64,000 bases of DNA, from positions 71,001-135,000 of the forward strand of contig JADJMA010000002.1 in the NCBI GenBank assembly GCA_016709845.1, read 5' to 3'. The position numbers were made by a program, and so were the translations under genes. Source of the DNA: Flammeovirgaceae bacterium. GTDB taxonomy: Bacteria; Bacteroidota; Bacteroidia; Cytophagales; Cyclobacteriaceae. Below, in pieces: positions 46,972 through 58,100 of this stretch (positions are counted from its first letter, which is position 1; the number at the start of each line of letters is the position of its first letter). A model generated the notes under the pieces. The model ran no database searches. It was not told the DNA's origin and worked only from the letters and a program-made list of their open reading frames with translations.

Positions 46972-48201
46972 ATGAAGCAAACTCTTATCGTTGAGGCCTT
47001 ATTGAGCATTATGCCGTATGTTGGCTTTTCTCAAAAGAAAAAAAGTGAAGCTCCAAAACCTTATTATCCCGATAAGGTATGGGTGCAGAAGGAGCCTCGT
47101 GAGGTTGGTGTTGATAACAATAAGTTACAAGCTGCCATTGAATTTGCGATAAGCCACGAAATAAAAAACCCACGAAGCATGGAGCAAAATCACTACCAGA
47201 CATTTGGTCGTGAGCCTTTTGGTGATGCCATTGGCCCTATGAAAGACCGCGGAGAACCCACAGGAATAATTATTAAAAACGGTTATGTTATCGCCAGCTG
47301 GGGCGAACCTATGCGGCCCGATATGACACACAGCGTTGCAAAAAGTTTTCTTTCTGCCACCATTGGACTAGCCTATGATAGAGGACTCATCCGCAGCATA
47401 GACGACACGGTTTATACGTATATGGCTCCTATTCATTTGTATCAGCCCATAGAAACAAAAAACAAAGCAGATTATTTCGGCACTACGCAACTTCTTGATT
47501 TATTTGACACTCCCCACAATCGTACGATAACCTGGAATGATATGCTTAGACAAACCAGCGATTGGGAAGGTACGCTGTGGGGCAAACCTGAGTGGGCTGA
47601 TCGTCCGGAGGCTAACCCAAAAGAATGGTTAACGCGAAAGAGAAATACCCCCGGCAGCGTTTATGAATACAACGACACACGCGTGAACGTATTAGCCTTG
47701 GCCACATTGAATCTTTGGCGCAAGCCGTTGCCACAAGTTTTAAAAGAAAACATTATGGATGTAATCGGAGCTTCGGCAACCTGGCGTTGGTATGGATATG
47801 ATAATTCATGGGTGGTGATGGATGGTGCAATCGTTCAATCTGTTAGTGGTGGTGGTCATTGGGGTGGCGGTATGATCATTAATGCTTACGATATGGCTCG
47901 CTTTGGCTACCTCACCTTGCGCAATGGAAAATGGAAAGACAAACAACTACTTTCCGAACAGTGGCTTACCTGGTCGACCACACCAACCAAGGCAGAAATT
48001 GGATACGGCTTTATGAATTACTTTCTTAATACAGATAAAAAGTATTTACCAAGCGCACCTACCACGGCATTCGCACACATTGGCAATGGTACAAATATGA
48101 TTTATGTAGATCGTGAAAATGATATTGTGGCTGTTGTACGTTGGATTGATAGCAGTTCGTTAGATGGTTTTGTGAAATTGTTAATACAAGCAATCGAATA
48201 A
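46972..48201 (+). CDS. exported serine hydrolase, class C beta-lactamase/DD-peptidase fold
   Basis: A 409-residue protein with an N-terminal signal sequence (TLIVEALLSIMPYVGFSQ). The Ser-x-x-Lys motif is MTHSVAKSFLSAT, the Tyr-x-Asn motif is SVYEYNDTRVNVLA, and HIGNGTNMIYVD takes the place of the third (HxG) motif. GGGHWGGGMIINAYDMARFG is typical of this esterase/beta-lactamase-like family. Substrate unknown: D-amino-acid peptides, esters or cell-wall material are possible; antibiotic resistance should not be assumed. Followed by a terminator. Confidence 0.82.
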   Translation: MKQTLIVEALLSIMPYVGFSQKKKSEAPKPYYPDKVWVQKEPREVGVDNNKLQAAIEFAISHEIKNPRSMEQNHYQTFGREPFGDAIGPMKDRGEPTGIIIKNGYVIASWGEPMRPDMTHSVAKSFLSATIGLAYDRGLIRSIDDTVYTYMAPIHLYQPIETKNKADYFGTTQLLDLFDTPHNRTITWNDMLRQTSDWEGTLWGKPEWADRPEANPKEWLTRKRNTPGSVYEYNDTRVNVLALATLNLWRKPLPQVLKENIMDVIGASATWRWYGYDNSWVVMDGAIVQSVSGGGHWGGGMIINAYDMARFGYLTLRNGKWKDKQLLSEQWLTWSTTPTKAEIGYGFMNYFLNTDKKYLPSAPTTAFAHIGNGTNMIYVDRENDIVAVVRWIDSSSLDGFVKLLIQAIE

Positions 48202-48207
48202 CATAAA

Positions 48208-48230
48208 AAAGACCGAGCTAGCCGGTCTTT
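48208..48230 (+). terminator. intrinsic terminator after the serine hydrolase
   Basis: AAAGACCG (48208-48215) and CGGTCTTT (48223-48230) with a 7-base loop, just past the stop. Confidence 0.75.
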
Positions 48231-48233
48231 AAA

Positions 48234-48338
48234 TTAGAATTGGATTGTCTCTTTAAAGAGATCTGATTTTAATCGATTGATAATACCGGGTGCCCCGTGG
48301 TCTTGAAGTGAAATGGCTGGCTTCTTCCCTATGGTTAG
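48234..48338 (-). pseudogene. C-terminal remnant resembling a DUF1080 (3-keto-glycoside hydrolase) domain
   Basis: Right after the yicC stop an open frame without start reads LTIGKKPAISLQDHGAP, then IINRLK, and ends ETIQF. The P-I-x-LQDHG-x-P box followed by an xxNIxLK-like segment is the usual end of DUF1080 domains. The rest of such a gene is absent. It may be decay or another local deletion. Low certainty because the match is only about 20 residues. Confidence 0.3.
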
Positions 48339-48340
48339 CC

Positions 48341-49219
48341 TTACAAAACATTACTCAGTTGTTCTTTAATCTTCTCTAGTTCTTCTTTCATCATCACTAC
48401 GTGTTTCTGCATTTCGGCATCGTTAGCCTTGCTTCCAATGGTATTTATCTCCCGGCCAATCTCCTGAGAGATAAATCCTAGCTTTTTCCCATTCGATTGT
48501 TTCTCCGCCATGATTTTTAAAAAATAATCTAAATGCGTTTTAAGTCGAACGCGTTCCTCATGAATATCCAGCTTCTCGATGTAAAAAATTATTTCTTGTT
48601 CCAACCGGTTGGCATCAAAACCCTCACTTCCAAAAAATTCTGTAATATTTCCCTTTATCCGGCTACGAATTTTTTCTATTCGCTTCGGATCTATCTTTTC
48701 AACCTCGAGTAGCCCTTGTCTGATATTTTCTATATAACCAGCAAGCTTTTCTTCTAATGATTTGCCCTCTTCAGCTCTAAAGTGATCACATTTGTTTATG
48801 GCATCGGTTAGCAAGTTTAGCACCCGTTCCCATTCCGCAGGATCAAGTTCTTCTTTACCATTAGCCTGCACAACATCGGGCGATGAAAGCGCCATCTGGA
48901 ATAGCGAGTCATGACTACTATTAACCCGATCGGCCAATTTTTTTAGCTCGTTATAATAAGACTCAAAGAGAGCCTCATTGTATTGATGTCTTATCTCCTG
49001 CTTTAGCCCAGTTTGGTAATCTATACTAAGCGAGACTTTTCCGCGCTCTAACCTTTCAGCCAATAAATTCCTGAGTTCAAGTTCTTTTTCTGAATATTTT
49101 TTAGGCAATCGTAAACTCAAATCAAAAAATTTTGAGTTTAGACTTTTAACTTCAACAGATAAGGTGGCCTCGCCAGAACTTGAAACGCTCTGACCAAAAC
49201 CGGTCATTGATTTAATCAT
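48341..49219 (-). CDS. yicC: YicC/YloC-family endoribonuclease
   Basis: A 292-residue protein with the family start MIKSMTGFGQS, SVEVKSLNSKFFDLSLRLPK, the charged coiled centre, and the conserved C-terminal DIHEERVRLKTHLDYFLKI and GKKLGFISQEIGREINTIGSKANDAEMQ. Members are RNA endonucleases with roles in RNA decay and stationary phase. The frame is intact and the length is typical. In many genomes gmk follows; here it does not. Confidence 0.93.
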   Translation of the reverse strand: MIKSMTGFGQSVSSSGEATLSVEVKSLNSKFFDLSLRLPKKYSEKELELRNLLAERLERGKVSLSIDYQTGLKQEIRHQYNEALFESYYNELKKLADRVNSSHDSLFQMALSSPDVVQANGKEELDPAEWERVLNLLTDAINKCDHFRAEEGKSLEEKLAGYIENIRQGLLEVEKIDPKRIEKIRSRIKGNITEFFGSEGFDANRLEQEIIFYIEKLDIHEERVRLKTHLDYFLKIMAEKQSNGKKLGFISQEIGREINTIGSKANDAEMQKHVVMMKEELEKIKEQLSNVL

Positions 49220-49285
49220 GTAGTAATAAAAGGTGATTAAGAAATTCTTGCGAAGGTATCCATTTTTATGGAATCTGCCGATGTG

Positions 49286-52200
49286 TTAAAAATCAAAACC
49301 TAAGGTTACATGAACCCTTGGATCTCGCACCTTATAATTCTCTACCGGCCAGGCAAGATCAAACTTCATATAATAGCCAAGCATCATCGTGCGTAATCCA
49401 AAACCATAACTATATAACCACGGATTAAGATAATCATTTAATTCAATAACAAATGGACTTCCTGATGAGCCACCCTCAGGCACCACACGTTTGCGTACAC
49501 TGTCTTTAGAGTCAAAGGGTAGAGCTCCGGTCCAACTAGTTCCGATATCATAAAACGCGGTGAATTGAAGATTTCGGAAAAAATTGGAAGCGATAGGTCC
49601 ATTGCTAAGAGCTCTAACCAAGGGAATCCGAAACTCCGTATTTAATACGGCAACACTATTGCCATACAGAGTAGCATAATCAAATCCTCGTAAACTAGTT
49701 GTAAATTCAGAGAACATGAGATTATCATTATAAGTACCCACTGCATTCGTTAAAGGATTTTGCAAGCCTTCATAGTTGATTGTATTACCAAACCAATTAT
49801 CCATCCCTCCCAGCATATAATACTTAGGTGAATTTCCAAAGAATGTGCCCGCGAAACCACGCACGGCAAATACGATTTCGCGATATATTTTCTGATAACG
49901 TCTTACATCCAATGAAACCTGGCCAAAACTTTTTTGATTATCTCCAAGCGCACCATAATAAACCATGCCCAGTTTTGCACGGGTTCCTTCCATCAGATTC
50001 ATCCCAGTAGTGATCGAATTATCGTACACCACTTCCGCTTTAGAGCCTCCGTAAAATTGATATTCAGTAGGCTGAAACACAGGTTGTATTTGAGGCTGAT
50101 CGAGTCCGCGATCCAAATATTGTGTAAATCCTAGAAAAGGTTTGACGGTTACCCGTGTACGAACAGAGAGGGGTAATGATGCGCCTACTTCTATTTTTTG
50201 AAATGAATATTTTTGCTTTTCTACCTGGGTTATATTTTCCTGGGGGTATCCCAAAATATAACTCTTCGGTCAAACCGTGCGCTAAAATCAATCCGGTTCG
50301 GCAAATATTGAAACTCAAGATATACATCTCCACTTTTAAAATCAAAAGCCGTTTGTAAGCCACCGAGTATTCTATAATTCTCCCGCATATCATTCATCTG
50401 GGTTTCTATCTTCATACTAAAGCCACGCAACGGATCTATAACAAAGTTTGTAACCACGTTTTCGTAACTGAACTTAGGGGTATAAGGAAAGGGCCCCGTA
50501 ACCCGGCTCGATTCGCGCGCCTTCATATAACGTGTCAGAAATGTTTCAGTGGGTTGCTTTGCTTTCACCGCTTCATCCTCAAAAACATAATCATCCGTAT
50601 TAAGCGGTTTCTCTTTTGTTATCTGCGGTTTTATTGTGTCTTTTTTTACAACATCCTCAAAGTGGTAATTTTCAACATCGATCACATTCGATTTAATCTC
50701 AGTGGTGTCCTTTTCTACAGGCTTCTCTGGTTCTTGCCGCGTAGTGTCCTGCTTTTCTTTTAACCTGCTATTGATAAGATCCTTGATTGACATGCTTTTG
50801 GCAGGCTCCTTCTTTCTTCTTTCGGTAACTATTTTGGCTTGCTGAATTTCCTTTCTGCGTGAAGCTGGGGTAAAAACTTGCCGTTGAAAATTAAAGTTAT
50901 TGATGATAAAAATATCTTCATTCAGTTTTTTAGTTGTCACAAGAGCAAGCGAACGATTGTAAAAATCCAAATCAAAATCCTTAATGCTCGAATTAAAATT
51001 CGTGATCTGAGAATAAATCCCTGTCTGTCTGTCGTACTTAAAAAGATTAACTATACCCCGTTGATCGCTCATGTAATAAAAATTATTTTCATCCTGTGCC
51101 TTAGGATGAAAATCTTTACTAAACGTATTCGTTAGCCTGTTCACTACATTGGTTGTTGTGTCGAGGTTAAATAGAAAAAGATTATAATTAGGACTGGACT
51201 TAATGTATTGTTTCAACGCGGTGTCCACCGAGTCGGTAGTTCGGTTGGAAGTAAACACAATGGTGTTGGAATTAGGGATAAAAGAGGGATCAAGATCATC
51301 GTACAAATCATTGGTCAGTCTTCGGGTTCTATCCCTGCGGCTGCTTATTAAAAATAAATCATTTTGTCCCTGAAGATCGGCACTTAATATGGCAAGCCTT
51401 CCGTTACCTGAAAAATTAAAGCTTCGGATATTACTAAAGCGATCTAACTCGCGTGGCAGTTTACTTTTTGGTAACCAAATCATATAGCCAAAAAATGTAT
51501 TGCCCATTCTTAACACCAATAACTCCCAACGTATTGGCATCTGACCAGCTGAGCAAAGGAATTTTATAATCAACAGCTTGTTTAATTACTCGGTTGCCTC
51601 CATTAAGAATCACTGTTTCTCTTCCATTTTCAAGAGACTTAACTTTGATCGTAAACTTTCCGCGATCGTTTTCTGCATAGGCAACTTTTTTACCATCGGG
51701 ACTAATTTTTACGGTTGTAAAAACAATTGTCTTTCGGTGTTTAGGGCTGAACAGGGTTGAGTCGGCAGGAGTCACGTATGTTTGCGCAATTCGTGTCTCC
51801 ATTGTGCTATAAAAGTCCTTCCACTCTAACATCAATTGATTAAAAGGTATTCCTAAAGTAATGAGTACACTTTTCTCTTCGTTGCGTATTATTCGGGTGT
51901 AATTGAGAATATTGTTAATGCTGCTCTTACCATATTTCTCAACAATAAAATTCCAGATTGATTGCCCTACCAGCGCAGACTCATAGCCGGACAACTTCAG
52001 CGCTTTATTTCCCTTTTTTTTGTCTACCACCAACTGCCGCGCAAAATCATCCATCTCTTCATTCCATCCTTTGGCTACATATAAAGACGCTCCGTCTACA
52101 AACCAATCGGGTAAGTTGAGCAGTACGGCATTTTGAAACATGTCTTTCAGGCTACCGCCAAATAACATTTCATGCAGCATCAAGTCTGTGAATTTGTAGA

Positions 52201-52617
52201 TCAATTCTTCTTTAAAACTCTCTAGCGTGCCCGGATGTGCAATCTCTACATAAGGCTTAACAAATTCTGTTTCACCTCCTGAACTGTATTGGGTATGGTT
52301 TAGTCCGATATTGCTCTGCTGCAAATCGGTAACGGAATTGTATAAAAATACTTTAGTTTTTTGGTACGGATAAAAACCAATCAAATCGGTAATCCGGTCG
52401 AACTCTGCTTCCAGGTACTCGAGAGATTCCTGAGCTACCTTTTTGCGGTCATCATAATAGTACACATCAAAATTTTCTGAACTAAGATAGTTCCACCGAA
52501 ACTGCTTGTGTTGAATCCTGTTTTTACCAAACGTTTCCAAGGCCTGCTGAGCCTCGGCAACCCCAAAAAAAGAAACAGAAATAAACTAATACCTACTAAT
52601 CGTAAAATTCCTCTCAT
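49286..52617 (-). CDS. large outer-membrane protein: peptidase-like, propeller and Omp85-like domains, frameshifted
   Basis: Joined across frames this is about 1110 residues. Signal peptide at 52617 (RLVGISLFLFLFLGLPRLS). Then a region of some 250 residues reading NYLSSENFDVYYYDDRKKVA, LMLHEMLFGGSL and WFVDGASLYVAKGW, which resembles peptidase-MA-like domains but the HExxH is HEMLF, lacking the second His. Next a TolB-like beta-propeller (KISPDGKKVAYAENDRG, DLYDDLDPSFIPNSNTIVFTSNR, MSDQRGIVNLFKYD), a Lys/Glu/Pro linker, and a C-terminal beta-barrel (GGSKAEVVYDNSITTGMN, FFGNSPKYYMLGGMDNWFG, FYDIGTSWTGALPF) ending in GFDF, an aromatic end as in Omp85/BamA proteins. Three indels (near 52480, 51500 and 50240) split it. 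Known in Bacteroidota but function not established. Confidence 0.72.
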
Positions 52618-53693
52618 ACTGCCACACTGGATTTCGAAGATAACGATTTAAACCGCACTATATTGACTTCTGGCTGTATTTTGCCCTCTCCCAATAGCCA
52701 ATTACATAATTGAGCCGAAAAATAGGGTGCTAGGCTAACACCCTTCGTACCTAAGCCGTTAAAAATAATAACATTTTCTGAATCCGGCATTGGGCCAAGT
52801 ATAGGCCTCCGATCTGGCGTGGTTGGCCTAAAACCCCAATCCTGATTGATTATCCTAAAGGGAATCTTAATTAACTCCTTCAATTTCTGATCCAGCTCCA
52901 TTCTTCCCTCCTCTGTAATTTCACATGATAGGTTCTTAGTTTCATAGGTAGCTCCTACCCGAAATTGTTTTTCGCGGTAAGGCACTATATAAACACCGCG
53001 GTTATAAATCAGTTCAGGATTTTCATCCATTTCTATCGTTAATGTTTCACCTTTTAGTCTTCTAATGGGCAAACCCGATCCAAGCCTTGAATCGAGAGTC
53101 TCTGTCCCCGTGCAAAAAATAATCTTAGCCGCCTGAAAATCTTTATAACTGATTCCATCGTGGAGATGCTGAATCAACTGTTCATCAAATTGTTCAAACA
53201 CAATAGAATTGCTCTTGGTCAAATAGTCTGATATGCCTTTCATGAATTTAAGTACATCCACATAGCCGCACTGATTAAGCACAATGCCACCCCAGGGATT
53301 GTTAACCTGATGCGTAAACACACGCTGTGAATATATCCTTTCAATATAAGGCATCCAGGCGGCATCCGAACTTTTACCCATCCACGCATTCTGTTCTTCA
53401 ACAGAAAGAAAGGGCCGATAAATCCATTGAGGATAGTAAAATCGTTGATCTAGAATTCGTTCCGAGTGGCGATAAAAAAAATCAAGTTCAGGAAAGAGAA
53501 TATCCGCCTGCCATGTTTTAGACATCAACTTGCCTGTGATAGGATTAAATAATCCGGCCGCTATGGCCGAACTTCTGTTTCGTTCAGGCTGATCAAATAC
53601 CATGATGCTTTTACCCTTTGATAAAAGGCGCAACGCAAGACAAGAACCCGCTAGTCCTTGCCCAACAATGATGTAATCAACCGTTTTAATAAT
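52614..53693 (-). CDS. DAO-family FAD-dependent oxidoreductase
   Basis: A flavin oxidase/dehydrogenase of the D-amino-acid-oxidase/glycine-oxidase type. Codons upstream of the first clear start encode DYIIVGQGLAGSCLALRLL, the FAD-binding GxGxxG motif, so the gene must begin near 53693; no ATG, GTG or TTG is available before an in-frame stop, so an ATT start or a lost base is likely. Further motifs: SSAIAAGLFNPITGKLMS, IIFCTGTETLDSRLG, PIRRLKGETLTIE, and GFRPTTPDRRPILGPMPDSEN with FNGLGTKGVSLAPYFSAQL. About 359 residues. It overlaps the large outer-membrane gene by 4 bp. Substrate unknown. Confidence 0.8.
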   Translation of the reverse strand: MIKTVDYIIVGQGLAGSCLALRLLSKGKSIMVFDQPERNRSSAIAAGLFNPITGKLMSKTWQADILFPELDFFYRHSERILDQRFYYPQWIYRPFLSVEEQNAWMGKSSDAAWMPYIERIYSQRVFTHQVNNPWGGIVLNQCGYVDVLKFMKGISDYLTKSNSIVFEQFDEQLIQHLHDGISYKDFQAAKIIFCTGTETLDSRLGSGLPIRRLKGETLTIEMDENPELIYNRGVYIVPYREKQFRVGATYETKNLSCEITEEGRMELDQKLKELIKIPFRIINQDWGFRPTTPDRRPILGPMPDSENVIIFNGLGTKGVSLAPYFSAQLCNWLLGEGKIQPEVNIVRFKSLSSKSSVAV

Positions 53694-53780
53694 GATAGTT
53701 TAAAGAGTCAAAAATACAACACATGGCTCGTTGCCGCTCTCATTTTTAAGTGAAAAGAGCGTACTTTTACCAAATTAATT

Positions 53781-54434
53781 ATGATACAGATTCAATCCTT
53801 TACTTTTAATCCGTTTAGTGAAAACACGTATGTGGTTTATGACGAGACGAGGGCAGGCGTTATTATCGACCCCGGCTGTTACGAACCCAATGAAAAGGCT
53901 GCGCTGACCAAATTTATCGAGGCTGAAAATATCCAAATCAAATATCTGCTAAATACGCATTGCCATATTGATCACGTGTTGGGCAACGATTTTGTTAAGG
54001 AAAAATATAAGGTCCCGTTTTTAATTCATGCCAAAGAAGAGCCTGTGTTAAAAGCAGTAAAAGCCTATGCCCCCACGTACGGATTTGCTCAATACCATGA
54101 AGCGCAACCCGATGAATATTTGGAAGAAGCCAAAACGATTTCGTTTGGCAACATCGTGTTTCAAATTTTGTTTTTACCCGGGCATGCACCCGGTCATGTT
54201 GGGTTCTATCATGAAGAATCTAAATCATTATTAAGTGGCGATGTTTTGTTTGATGGAAGTATAGGACGAACAGACTTACCCGGTGGAGACATGAATACGC
54301 TTATAGACAGCATTCATAAAAAAGTATTCACTTTGCCTGACGATGTGGTTGTCTATGCCGGTCATGGCGAACCGACTACGGTAGGTAAAGAAAAAGTTTC
54401 AAATCCATTCTGTGCACTTTCATTACGTTCTTAA
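53781..54434 (+). CDS. metallo-beta-lactamase-fold hydrolase, glyoxalase II-like
   Basis: A 217-residue MBL-fold protein with the zinc ligands NTHCHIDHVLGND, LPGHAPGHVGFY, LSGDVLFDGSIGRTDLPGGD and VVYAGHGEPTTVG. This is the short YcbL/GloB2-type form, which lacks the C-terminal helical domain of true glyoxalase II. Expected to hydrolyse thioesters such as S-lactoyl-glutathione-like substrates; the true thiol in this phylum is unknown. First gene of a set with pssA 3 bp after it. Confidence 0.85.
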   Translation: MIQIQSFTFNPFSENTYVVYDETRAGVIIDPGCYEPNEKAALTKFIEAENIQIKYLLNTHCHIDHVLGNDFVKEKYKVPFLIHAKEEPVLKAVKAYAPTYGFAQYHEAQPDEYLEEAKTISFGNIVFQILFLPGHAPGHVGFYHEESKSLLSGDVLFDGSIGRTDLPGGDMNTLIDSIHKKVFTLPDDVVVYAGHGEPTTVGKEKVSNPFCALSLRS

Positions 54435-54437
54435 AAC

Positions 54438-55118
54438 ATGACCCGCCATATTCCTAATTTCCTTACCTGCTGCAATCTTTTGTGTGGATGTGTTGGAATA
54501 GTATTTTGTCTGGAGAATCGCGCGGTACCTGCTGCCTATTTTGTTTGGGCTGGCGGCTTTTTCGATTTCTTTGATGGCTTTGTAGCACGATTGCTTAAAG
54601 TATCATCACCTATTGGCAAAGAATTGGACTCACTGGCAGATGTAGTTACTTTTGGACTATTGCCATCATTGGTCATGTATAAAATGATTGGTGCGGTAAC
54701 CACAAATGAGTGGCTCCCGTATTTCGCTTTTCTTATAGCTGTTTGTTCAGCGTTGCGTTTGGCCGTCTTCAATGTAGACGAAACTCAACATGATTCTTTT
54801 AAAGGATTAAATACTCCGGCTAATACAGTATTCATCACTTCCCTTGTTTTTTTACCAACATCATTAAATAACTGGGTGCAACAGGATTGGGTATTAATTT
54901 TGATAACACTTGTATTCTCATTACTCATGGTCTCCCGCATTGATATCATTGCCTTCAAATTCAAAAATTTTTCATGGGCAGATAACAAGGCTCGGTTTAC
55001 CTTTCTTCCAATAGCCGTATTACTGATCGTCTTGATGGGGAAAGCAGCCTTACCCTTTATTATACTTTTTTATATTCTCTTTTCGTTGATGAGTAAGGCA
55101 TTGAAGTGGGTAGGTTAA
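54438..55118 (+). CDS. pssA: CDP-diacylglycerol-serine O-phosphatidyltransferase
   Basis: PssA makes phosphatidylserine, the precursor of phosphatidylethanolamine. The 226-residue membrane protein starts HIPNFLTCCNLLCGCVGI, and the CDP-alcohol phosphotransferase motif D-G-x2-A-R-x8-G-x3-D-x3-D is present as FDGFVARLLKVSSPIGKELD then SLAD. Six or so membrane helices follow or flank it. Intact frame. It ends directly before porU. Confidence 0.92.
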   Translation: MTRHIPNFLTCCNLLCGCVGIVFCLENRAVPAAYFVWAGGFFDFFDGFVARLLKVSSPIGKELDSLADVVTFGLLPSLVMYKMIGAVTTNEWLPYFAFLIAVCSALRLAVFNVDETQHDSFKGLNTPANTVFITSLVFLPTSLNNWVQQDWVLILITLVFSLLMVSRIDIIAFKFKNFSWADNKARFTFLPIAVLLIVLMGKAALPFIILFYILFSLMSKALKWVG

Positions 55119-55119
55119 A

Positions 55120-58100
55120 ATGATCTAATTCTTGCGAACACTATTCAAAATAGTAAGCATACTTGTCTTATTGATTATTCAATTTGATTTATCAGCACAA
55201 GTCACCGGAATACTGACTTCAGGAAATTGGTATAAGTTTTCCGTAAACAACGATGGCGCAGTAAAAATAGATTACAATCTCTTAAAGAGCGCGGGCATAA
55301 ATCCTGATCAAATTGATCCGCGAAATATCAGAATTTTTACTGGCCAACTGGGTATGCTACCCCAGGCAAATGACCAGCCACGAATAAACCAATTACAAGA
55401 AATCGCCATAGAAGTTTCAGGCGAATCCGATGGTCATTTTAATTCAGGTGACTTAATCCTTTTCTTTGGCCGGAGGCCTGATAAATATGAGTATGATATA
55501 CAAAAGCAGTTATTTGCTTACGAGAATAATTTATTCACAGATAAGAATTTCTACTTTCTAACCATTGGGTCAGATGCCGGAAAACGCATCACAAAAGTGA
55601 AAATCTAATTGGCACCTTTCCGCCCATTAATCAGTTTGATGAAATTGCTTACTATGAAACGGAAAAATATAATATTCTTAAATCCGGGCGACAATGGTTT
55701 GGCGAGCAGTTTGATGCTATAACCACCGCTACTATCCAATTTGACATCTCGGGTGTTGTTGAGAATTCCGATATCAAGTTGGTTTCTCATGTAATGGCTC
55801 AATCTATTACCAATACTTCTTTTCAAGTTTCATTTAATGCAACTCCGGTTCTTACACAACCTATCGTGGCTATACCCAATTCTAGTTACAGTATTAAGGG
55901 CCGGGTAAAAGCAGATACAACTATTTTTAATTCGAATGCAGTAGCCGCATCTACACGAAGTAAGCAAGACGTGAATTATCAATTCACAAAAGGAAGCCCC
56001 GGCATCTCTATTGGCTATCTCGATTTTTTATTCTTAATCTAACAAGAAAACTTGCGCTCTATGGAGATGAAACTATTTTTCGTTCATCCAGCAGCCTGGC
56101 TAATACCACATCAACCTTTGAAGTAAACAATGGAACTGCCGGAGTTAGACTATGGGATGTAACCGATTACTTAGATGCTAAAGATCAGGATTACTCATTA
56201 ACTAACAATAAATTACTTTTTCTACCACCACAACTTTGCTAAAGGAATTCGTTGTATTTAAATCAGACAAAGCAAAGGCTCCGGTCTTTGAGGGCAAAGT
56301 ATCAAATCAAAATCTCTTGGGTATGGCTGCCCCACAATTACTGATCATAACCCATCCCGATTTTTTAAGTGAAGCCCAACGATTGGCTAATCATCGTCAA
56401 TCCGTATCAGGTATTGTTAGCAAGGTCGTTACCACAAACCAGATATACAACGAGTTTTCAGGAGGCAAACAAGATGTAACTGCCATTCGAGATTTTATCA
56501 AAATGCTCTACAACGATACGAATGCTCAACTAAAAAATGTTTTGATTTTCGGTCGTGGCTCCTACGACTACAAAAACAGAGTGCTGGGCAACACCAACTA
56601 TGTACCTATTTATGAATCGCGTAACTCGTTAAGTCCACTCGAAACGTATGCATCCGATGATTATTATTCTTTTCTTGAAACAACAGAAGGGGAGTGGTCA
56701 GAAAGTCCCGTTCAAAATCATACCCTCGATATTGGTATTGGCCGCCTGCCGGTGAAAACACTGGAGGAAGCAACTCGGGTAGTTGATAAGCTAATCGAGT
56801 ACGATCTAAACCCATCATCCTTTGGCCCATGGCAAAACGAAATTCTCTTTGTGGCAGACGATGGAGATTTTAATATCCATAATAGTCAGGCCGATCAACT
56901 GGCTAATTCTGTAGAGTTATTAAATCCAAAGTATCATACACAAAAGTTTTTTCTGGATTCGTTCGAGCAAGTTACAAAGCCTACTGGGCAAAGGAGTCCG
57001 GATGCAGCCAAGGCACTTGATCTTTCCGTGCGCAAAGGCTCACTAATTGTAAACTACACCGGCCATGGCTCAGAGCGGGTTTGGATGGATGAAAGAATTT
57101 TAGACGAAAAAGTAATTGAGAGTTGGAAAAACGGACCTCGATATCCGCTGTTTGTAACAGCCACTTGCGAGTTTGGAAGACATGACGATCCCTTTCAAAT
57201 AACAAGCGGAGAATTAACCCTTCTTCAAAAGAAAGGTGGATCCATCGGCTTGGTAACTTCATCAAGGCCCGTGAATTCAAGCACTAACTTCACGTTGAAT
57301 AAAGCTTTTACGAATCGCTCTTTACAAAAGCGCAAAATAAATTCAATGATTTAGGAACTGTGTTTAAAGAAACTAAAAAACAAAAGCATCAGTGGAGTGG
57401 CTAATCGAAATTTTTCATTGCTAGGCGATCCATCAATGCACTTGGCATTAGCTGAGAATGAAATTATTTTTGATGAAATTAAAACAAATACAGGATCACT
57501 TGAACTGAAGGGACTGTCGCACGTAAACGTAACTGGACATCTCGAAAACAATCTGAATGTTCAAACGCAATTCAACGGTACACCTAACACTTACCTTACT
57601 TAGCGAAGAAGTGAACCTGGTTACCAAAGGTGATGAAAATCCACCCTTCAATTATTCCGATCGCCCGAATGTGCTTTTTCGTGGCAATGCATCTGTAAAT
57701 CAAGGCCTTTTCGAATTGCAATTCATTATGCCAAAAAATATTCCGGCACAGTTTATTACTGGGAAATTTCTTGCTTCCGCGTTTGATAAGGATGGCAACT
57801 TCGCAAATGGAGTAGCTCTCAATAATCAAATGGGTGGCCTTGAGCCCAGCCCTATCCCGGATAATACGCCACCCCAAATTCAACTTTTCCTTGGTGACAC
57901 TACCTTCATTTCTGGAGGAATTGTTGGGCCGAATACAAAAATCGTTGCAAAACTTTTTGACGAAAGCGGCATCAATATTTCATCAGATCCAACGGGTAAT
58001 GAAATTACCGCGTCAATCGACAACGGAAGCACCTTTATTCTCAACGATTATTATTATTCCGATCTGGACAATTATAAAACAGGCTTCCTAACTTTTCCGC

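Noticed and set aside
46972..48201. Beta-lactamase resistance gene
   Set aside because: Only the serine-hydrolase fold motifs are present; the family is mostly esterases and peptidases, and nothing points to antibiotic action.
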